From: an uncultured Anaerotignum sp. | Lineage (GTDB): Bacteria > Bacillota > Clostridia > Lachnospirales > Anaerotignaceae | Reading direction: 5' to 3' | NCBI RefSeq assembly: GCF_905212195.1 | Contig: NZ_CAJMDQ010000051.1 | Span: 1 to 19,972 of the forward strand | DNA length: 19,972 bases | In this document: piece after piece, positions 15,252 to 19,972 of the stretch | Layout of the letters: each line of letters opens with the position of its first letter | Position numbering within the stretch: the stretch's first letter is position 1 | Notes under the pieces: model-generated | Databases searched by the model: none | Told to the model about the DNA's origin: nothing | The model's input: the letters and a program-made list of their open reading frames with translations, nothing else | Translations under genes and position numbers: made by a program

Positions 15252-16478
15252 TCACCCCTGCTGTACCGTTACTGCCATACCTTCTGTCATGGCTGCACCG
15301 GGATTGAGAATGATCTTCTGTCCTTCTTTGATTTCGTCAGACTTGATTTCTGCCTGCAAGTCTGTTTCCAGACCCAGTGTAACAGGCACAATATGTACGG
15401 TTCCTGCATCTGTCACGGTATAAACGGCTGTGGTGCCGTCTTCCAGTTCCGCCAATGCTTCCAGAGGAACCACCAGTGCATCTTTTGCGGAAGCAATCTT
15501 GATGGTAGCGTTGGCATTGATGCCGGCAATGAGTTTTTCGTTTTCTTCTTTCACTTTGATATAAACGGGAATGACTCTTTCGGAAGATGTAGAACTTTTC
15601 GCTTCCCCTGTGGGAGAAATCCGTTCTACCACACCCTGTACGGTTTCTTTGCCCAGTACATCGGCGGAGATTTCCACTTCCTGCCCTACCTGCACACGGT
15701 CAATGTCATTTTCGCTCACAAGGACTTTCATCTGCAAAGTTTCCAGATTTTCAATGACAAACATGGGCTTGTTATCCTCGGATTCATCAGCAAAACGGCC
15801 AACTGTTGTATTCACTCTGGTAACGGTGCCGCTGATGGCACTGCGAATCTGGCAGTCGCTGAGGGTAGAGGACTGGATGCTGGCTTTCTGCTGAGCATTT
15901 GCCTTTGTCTGTTTTTCAGAGGATGTCAGAACAGCCTTTCCATTTTCATTGGGAATATCGTCCAAGGCTCTCTGTGCTTTATCCAGCGCATCTTTTGCCG
16001 CATCCACTTCTGCCTGACTGGCTGCACCAATGGCAAAGAGATCCTGTTTATCTTTATAGTCTTTTGCCGCATTTTCCTTTTCCATCAAAGCGTTGTCAAT
16101 CTGACGCTGACGTTCTGCCAGTGTTTCCTGCTGCTGATATTCCAGAAGCTGGATATCCCCTTTTGTCTGGGCAATCTGGTCCTGAATATCACCGCTGTCC
16201 AACACTGCCAAAAGCTGGCCTTTTGTGACTTTATCGCCTTCTTTTACCAATACCTGTTTGACTTCATAATGGAGTTTAGAAGCTACTTCCGCACTTTCTG
16301 TGCCTTCCAGCGTTGCCTTCTGCTTCAGAACTTCTTCCAGATCCTGACGTACTACCGTTCCAGTTGTCACAGGTGTTCCTGTAGGTTCCGCCTGTCTGCT
16401 GCCCAAAGCCACTTTCAAACCGCCGGCAATCAAAACAACGGCTACAGCTGCTATGATAATCTTCTTTTTCTTTGTCAT
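15252..16478 (-). CDS. Membrane-fusion / efflux adaptor protein, MacA/YknX (HlyD family)
   Basis: A 408-residue extracytoplasmic adaptor anchored by one N-terminal helix (about 6-24, IIIAAVAVVLIAGGLKVALG) after a KKKK start. A split lipoyl/biotinyl domain comes next (VKQVLVKEGDKVTKGQLLAVLDSG), then a Gln/Glu/Lys/Ala-rich coiled-coil hairpin at roughly 100-205, the returning lipoyl half (IRSAISGTVTRVNTTVG), a beta-barrel (LQMKVLVSENDIDRVQVGQEVEI) and a membrane-proximal domain ending in GAAMTEGMAVTVQQG. In Gram-positives such adaptors work with the permease without an outer-membrane channel. ATG 16478 has AGGAGG upstream. It is the first gene of the exporter operon, behind the gap that carries the inverted-repeat element. 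Confidence 0.94.
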   Translation of the reverse strand: MTKKKKIIIAAVAVVLIAGGLKVALGSRQAEPTGTPVTTGTVVRQDLEEVLKQKATLEGTESAEVASKLHYEVKQVLVKEGDKVTKGQLLAVLDSGDIQDQIAQTKGDIQLLEYQQQETLAERQRQIDNALMEKENAAKDYKDKQDLFAIGAASQAEVDAAKDALDKAQRALDDIPNENGKAVLTSSEKQTKANAQQKASIQSSTLSDCQIRSAISGTVTRVNTTVGRFADESEDNKPMFVIENLETLQMKVLVSENDIDRVQVGQEVEISADVLGKETVQGVVERISPTGEAKSSTSSERVIPVYIKVKEENEKLIAGINANATIKIASAKDALVVPLEALAELEDGTTAVYTVTDAGTVHIVPVTLGLETDLQAEIKSDEIKEGQKIILNPGAAMTEGMAVTVQQG

Positions 16479-16560
16479 GGTGCTTTCCTCCTCTTATCAT
16501 ACGTTCACATATTCTGGTGCCCATTATAAACAGTAAATTGGAAGATGCACGGCAGACTTT

Positions 16561-16588
16561 TTTAATTTTTCTTTAATATTTATGTCAA
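16561..16588 (-). promoter_or_regulatory. Possible exporter promoter with TTTAAT direct repeats
   Basis: On the minus strand a consensus TTGACA (16583-16588) is followed after 17-18 nt by only a weak -10 (TTAAAA or TAAAAA). The spacer holds two ATTAAA copies 11 nt apart (16572-16577 and 16561-16566), the spacing of OmpR-family operators. An alternative perfect TATAAT lies at 16523-16528 without a -35. No response regulator is encoded nearby. Confidence 0.35.
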
Positions 16589-16592
16589 CAAA

Positions 16593-16794
16593 AAAAGACA
16601 GAGAAATGCGTAAGGAGAATCTTCATAAGAAAACAAAGAAAGCTGAAATCCTTATCATAATAGAGGATTTCAGCTTTCCTGTTTTTTCGTATGTTTTCTT
16701 TTGCAGACAGCCGTCGTAATTTTCCTTAAGAAATCAAGAAAAAGGAAGTTTCATGTTTTCTTAAGTAGAATTTACTTACATTTCTCTGTCTTTT
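16593..16794. repeat. 202-bp nested inverted-repeat element in a 335-nt gene-free gap
   Basis: The gap 16479-16813 between the exporter operon and the methyltransferase gene has no credible ORF. Its outer 16 nt are perfect inverted copies (16593-16608 and 16779-16794). With one 2-nt gap the match extends to arms of 42 and 40 nt (16593-16634, 16755-16794), with 35 of 40 positions paired as counted by eye. Inside are a perfect 14-bp hairpin (16638-16678) and a small palindrome TAAGTA-GAATT-TACTTA (16762-16778). No clear target-site duplication is visible. It may be a MITE-like insertion or a large structured 3' end. Confidence 0.65.
16631..16678 (-). terminator. Terminator-like hairpin downstream of the M20-MmuM gene
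   Basis: A perfect 14-bp stem GAAAGCTGAAATCC/GGATTTCAGCTTTC (16638-16651 with 16665-16678) has a 13-nt AT loop. On the minus strand it is followed by the T-rich tail TTTGTTTTCTT; on the plus strand by CTGTTTTTT. It probably ends the BCCT/M20-MmuM transcript, about 135 nt past the stop. Confidence 0.75.
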
Positions 16795-16813
16795 ACTTTC
16801 TGACAATCCAAAC

Positions 16814-18895
16814 TTATTTCTTTCTTGCCAGTTCTGCCACTTCCCGAATATTATCCGGTGTGGTGCGGCAGCAGCCGCCAACGATTTTGGCGCCGGCAGC
16901 AATCCATTCTGCCGCAAAATCGCAGTAGCATTTGCCATCTTTATTGCCATGCCATGTTTTTGTAACAGGGTCGTATTCTTCGCCGCTGTTGGGGTATACG
17001 ATGATGGGTTTTGTGCTGTTGTTTTTGATTTCTTTGATGAGGCTTGCCACAAAGTGAGGGGCTGTGCAGTTGATGCCGATGGCTTTTACACAGTCAAAGG
17101 CTTCCAGTGCTTTTGCACAGTCTGCAATTTTTGTGCCGTCGCTGATTTCTGTTTCGTTTTTGCAGCTGAAGCTAATCCAGCATGCTGCGTTCATTTCCTG
17201 TGTCAGTTCTGCTGCCACAAGCGCTTCATCCAGACAAGGAATGGTTTCCACTGCGAAAAGGTCAGCGCCTGCATCCCACAACAGTTCCATACGACGTTTA
17301 TGGAAGTTACGCAAATCTTCTTTGGAAACGCCATAATTGCCGCGATATTCGGAGCCATCTGCCAGATATGCCCCATAAGGCCCTACGGAAGCACATACCA
17401 GAGGATAAGCTCTGCCAGCGTCTTTGCCTTCTGCCTGCCACCAATCTTCTCTTTCCTTCACCATGATATCCACAGAACGGCGGATGAGTTCTTCCGCTTC
17501 CGCTTCTGTATAACCGCGTTTGCAGAAACCGTCGATGGTTGCCTGATAACTTGCAGTGATGCCGCAGTCTGCACCTGCTTCAAAATAGCTGCGGTGTACT
17601 TTGCCGATCAGTTCCGGCTGTTCTGCCAGTACCTTTGCGCTCCAAAGAGAGTCGTTCAGGTCGCAGCCCATCCGTTCCAGTTCTGTTGCCATGGCGCCGT
17701 CTGCCACCATAATGCCTGTCTGTTTCAAAACTTCTTCCAATGTATTTCGTTTCATGCCACACACCTCGTTGATGATCTGTTCATAAGCCAATGCCACTTT
17801 TTTGATTTCATCCACATGAATCTGTTCTTCGGGACGATGGGACATACCGTTTTCCCCGGGGCCAAAGTATACCACAGGGATGCCATAGAGGTTCATGAAG
17901 CCGCCTTCGCCCCAGCCAGTCATAACAGTCAGTTCCACATCTTTTCCTAAGCTCTTGGAAGCCGCCTGCCAGATACGCAGGAAAGTCGCGTCTTCTCTGT
18001 CTGTGCAGACATCGTTCCATTCGCCGGTTTTCGTGATTTTCGCGGAGAAATCAGCATCTTCTGCCTTACATGCCGCAGCCAGTTCCTGCAATTTCTGCAA
18101 AAACATATCTGCATTCTGCCCCGGCAGATACCGCAGGTCAATGGTCATTTTTGCGTAAGGGGGCACCACATTAGGTGTGCTGCCGCCTTCAATGACACCT
18201 ACGCTCATGGTTGGTGCGCCATAGAGGGGATGTGCCATTTGTTCCAATTCCGGCAGATATGCCTGTAATTTCTGCAAAAATGCCGTTGCCATATAAATGG
18301 CGTTTTTCCCCATATGAGGCATACTGGAGTGAGCGCTTTTGCCGAAAAATTCCACATCAATCCAGGCTTCCCCTTTGTGGGCTGTTGCCATGGAGGCGTT
18401 TGTGGGTTCCGCAATCAGAGCAAAATCCACTTTCGGCAGATAGCCCTTTTCCAGCGCTTTTTTGATTTCTTCCCCAGCGTATTCCTCGTCTGTGGAAAAC
18501 ATCAGGTATAAATCCCCTTTCAGGGGTTTCTGGCAAGCATTCACAAATGCCGCCAGCATGGAGCCGCAGCCGCCTTTCATATCCACAGAACCACGACCAT
18601 ACAAAATGCCGTCTTTGATTTCTGCGTCAAAAGGATGTTCCATGCCTTCGGGAGAAACCACATCCAGATGACCTTCCAGCAAAAGCTGGAATTTAGGATT
18701 TTCGCATGTTTTCGCCGCAATGATATAAGGTTCTTCTGTATCTGCGTCATAAACGGTGACTGTTGCGTCACAGGATTCTTTCAATATTTTTTCTGCCAGA
18801 AACACCGCTTCCCGTTTGCCAGCACCCAGAAAGCTGTTGATGCGGCAAAACTGCTGTGTCCATGCGACAGAAGCATTTACGTATTTTTCTTCCAT
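16814..18895 (-). CDS. Fusion of M20 metallopeptidase (ArgE/DapE type) and MmuM-type homocysteine S-methyltransferase
   Basis: A single 693-residue frame. Residues 1-380 are a complete M20 amidohydrolase with its di-zinc set: H76 and D78 in GHLDVV, D105 in GSVDMKGG, E137-E138 in TDEEYAG, E163 in AEPTN, H353 in SHRPEEQ, and a lid domain between (KSAHSSMPHMGKNA). Such enzymes split acyl-amino acids or small peptides. Residues 381-693 are a full-length MmuM-like enzyme that moves a methyl group to homocysteine, giving methionine: DGAMATELERMG, SVGPYGAYLADGSEYRG, and zinc cysteines C610 (INCTAP) and C675-C676 (GGCCRTTPDNI). The methyl donor may be S-methylmethionine. The start is ATG 18895, sharing a base with the BCCT stop (TGATG), with GGGGGA just upstream; the TTG at 18898 is rejected. 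The junction carries a usable internal start. Confidence 0.93.
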   Translation of the reverse strand: MEEKYVNASVAWTQQFCRINSFLGAGKREAVFLAEKILKESCDATVTVYDADTEEPYIIAAKTCENPKFQLLLEGHLDVVSPEGMEHPFDAEIKDGILYGRGSVDMKGGCGSMLAAFVNACQKPLKGDLYLMFSTDEEYAGEEIKKALEKGYLPKVDFALIAEPTNASMATAHKGEAWIDVEFFGKSAHSSMPHMGKNAIYMATAFLQKLQAYLPELEQMAHPLYGAPTMSVGVIEGGSTPNVVPPYAKMTIDLRYLPGQNADMFLQKLQELAAACKAEDADFSAKITKTGEWNDVCTDREDATFLRIWQAASKSLGKDVELTVMTGWGEGGFMNLYGIPVVYFGPGENGMSHRPEEQIHVDEIKKVALAYEQIINEVCGMKRNTLEEVLKQTGIMVADGAMATELERMGCDLNDSLWSAKVLAEQPELIGKVHRSYFEAGADCGITASYQATIDGFCKRGYTEAEAEELIRRSVDIMVKEREDWWQAEGKDAGRAYPLVCASVGPYGAYLADGSEYRGNYGVSKEDLRNFHKRRMELLWDAGADLFAVETIPCLDEALVAAELTQEMNAACWISFSCKNETEISDGTKIADCAKALEAFDCVKAIGINCTAPHFVASLIKEIKNNSTKPIIVYPNSGEEYDPVTKTWHGNKDGKCYCDFAAEWIAAGAKIVGGCCRTTPDNIREVAELARKK
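17753..17767 (-). promoter_or_regulatory. mmuM: Internal ribosome binding site and start at the M20/MmuM junction
   Basis: GAGGTG (17762-17767) stands exactly 6 nt before an in-frame ATG (17753-17755), which is the natural start of the methyltransferase (313 residues from here). Free MmuM could be made as well as the fusion. Confidence 0.6.
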
Positions 18896-19972
18896 CAATC
18901 ATTCCCCCATTTGTTTTCTTTGCTCTTATCCACATACTGACGAATGGTGCCATCGGAAATGTCTTTGCGCAGGACTTTGCCGAAAGACCAGAACAATACC
19001 ACCAGCGCTACCAGTACAGGCAGAGAGGAAATGGTAATGAGGGACTGAATGGTACTAAGCACGTTCAACCCTTCCACGTTGTGTTCCAGCAGCAAAATGC
19101 CCACGGGAATGATCATGAACAGTACGCACCAGAATGTTTTGTACCAGCTATTGGGTTCTTCATCGGCTTTCAGACCTTTGGATGTATACATACTCAAAGC
19201 AGTGCCGTTTGCTGTGGCAGATGTTGCCAGATTGAAGAAAATCAGAATCATAAATACGAAAATGCAAAGTTTCGGCAAAGGCATGGTCTGCAGTACCAGC
19301 AATGTAACGCCGTTGTTGCCTACTTCGCTGATGACGCCGGAGAAATTCTGACCATGGAACAGTTCCTGACCCATGCCGTAGTTACCCAGAATACCGAATG
19401 TTACCCAGCATGCCAATACTGCCCAGATGCAGTTGGCTACGGTGATTTCACGGAATGTTCTGCCGTAAGAAGTTCTGGCAATCCACAGACCGCACATAAA
19501 TGTCAGTGCCACATACCAAGCCCAGTAGAAAATGGTCCAGTTCTGCACAAAGCCTGTCTGGGCAATGGCATCAGAGTTGAAGCTCATGCGGACAAATTCA
19601 CGAATGTTGGTACCAATAGCCATAACGATATTATTCAGAATAAAGCTGGTGTCCCCAACGATGAGTACGAAAATGAAAAAGGCGATTGCCAGCCATACGT
19701 TGAAGTCACTGATGCGTCCCATACCCTTTGCAATGGTTTTGGATGTAGAAAGAGTAAAGAACAAACAGAAAATGATGATAATGCCGATTTTCAGTGCAAA
19801 GGAGTTTTCAATGCCCAGCAGATTACTTGCCAGTTCCCCCATAACAGGTGTACCGATGCCGACGGTGGTCATCATCGCCATGAAATAACAGAATACCATG
19901 ATGGCGTCCAGCACCCAGCGGAAGGCTTTTTTCCCTTTGGAATTGCCGCCGATGTGGTTGGTGCACAGTGCG
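18895..19972 (-). CDS. BCCT family transporter, N-terminus cut by window edge
   Basis: The C-terminal 358 residues of a betaine/carnitine/choline-type secondary transporter; the frame stays open past an internal GTG (19914) to the window end. Many hydrophobic helices are visible, with the family region NWTIFYWAWY (19513-19542) followed by GLWIARTSYGRTFREI. The BCCT signature normally ends W-x-W-W. Here the last Trp is Tyr, and the next aromatic positions that form the trimethylammonium cage in BetP read VALTFM instead of ISWSPF. This suggests a substrate other than glycine betaine. BCCT members also carry sulfonium compounds such as DMSP. The short charged C-terminus (KSKENKWGND) lacks a long osmosensing tail. 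The stop overlaps the start of the M20-MmuM gene, so the two are translated together. Confidence 0.9.
   Translation of the reverse strand, partial: ALCTNHIGGNSKGKKAFRWVLDAIMVFCYFMAMMTTVGIGTPVMGELASNLLGIENSFALKIGIIIIFCLFFTLSTSKTIAKGMGRISDFNVWLAIAFFIFVLIVGDTSFILNNIVMAIGTNIREFVRMSFNSDAIAQTGFVQNWTIFYWAWYVALTFMCGLWIARTSYGRTFREITVANCIWAVLACWVTFGILGNYGMGQELFHGQNFSGVISEVGNNGVTLLVLQTMPLPKLCIFVFMILIFFNLATSATANGTALSMYTSKGLKADEEPNSWYKTFWCVLFMIIPVGILLLEHNVEGLNVLSTIQSLITISSLPVLVALVVLFWSFGKVLRKDISDGTIRQYVDKSKENKWGND

Noticed and set aside
14640..16529. 629-codon plus-strand frame opposite the exporter genes
   Set aside because: It spans two well-supported minus-strand genes, has a Cys/Phe/His-rich composition typical of antisense frames, and no domain match.
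16701..16928. Plus-strand 75-codon frame in the gap before the methyltransferase gene
   Set aside because: It has no ribosome binding site, overlaps the repeat element, and runs antisense into the MmuM coding end.

Overview
The window reads as a chromosomal segment of an anaerobic Firmicute of class Clostridia. Strong GGAGG-type ribosome binding sites, the yhbY-nadD-yqeK-rsfS cluster, a long DnaE, a pyruvate kinase with an extra PEP-type C-terminal domain, and Lachnospirales-looking PfkA and PurC variants all point there. I lean towards Lachnospirales, perhaps an Anaerotignum-like lineage, but that is inference from protein flavour and not from a database match. No rRNA, tRNA, CRISPR array, transposase or phage gene was seen.

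Layout. (1) 1-2839: an RlmD/RlmCD-type RNA methyltransferase (minus strand, cut by the window edge) diverges from a plus-strand run of an S1-domain protein, a small membrane protein and a GNAT acetyltransferase. (2) 2859-5901: a bidirectional terminator, a lone purC, then the ribosome-assembly/NAD cluster yhbY, a nadD-yqeK fusion, and rsfS, all on the minus strand. (3) 5978-6650: a single XRE-cupin regulator with its own promoter and a bidirectional terminator. (4) 6676-13276: a compact minus-strand operon dnaE, TRAP (mtrB-like), pfkA, pyk, behind an extended -10 promoter. (5) 13277-16588: a MacAB/YknXYZ-type exporter (adaptor, ATPase, permease) with its terminator. (6) 16589-16813: an AT-rich gene-free gap holding a 202-bp nested inverted repeat with a central terminator-like hairpin. 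(7) 16814-19972: a BCCT transporter (cut by the window edge) translationally coupled to a single polypeptide joining an M20 metallopeptidase to an MmuM-type homocysteine S-methyltransferase.

How the parts work together. The dnaE operon ties a replicative polymerase to the two irreversible kinases of lower glycolysis, and places between them a protein with every recognisable tryptophan- and RNA-contact residue of Bacillus TRAP. The last operon looks like a scavenging cassette: a BCCT carrier with an altered aromatic motif, an amidohydrolase, and a zinc methyltransferase that would pass a methyl group to homocysteine to make methionine. Two fused proteins in the window (NadD-YqeK and M20-MmuM) each keep an identical GAGGTG-6 nt-ATG start signal at the junction, so the downstream halves may also be made separately.

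The most interesting items are the TRAP homologue in a replication/glycolysis operon, the M20-MmuM fusion with its unusual BCCT partner, and the nested inverted repeat at 16593-16794.
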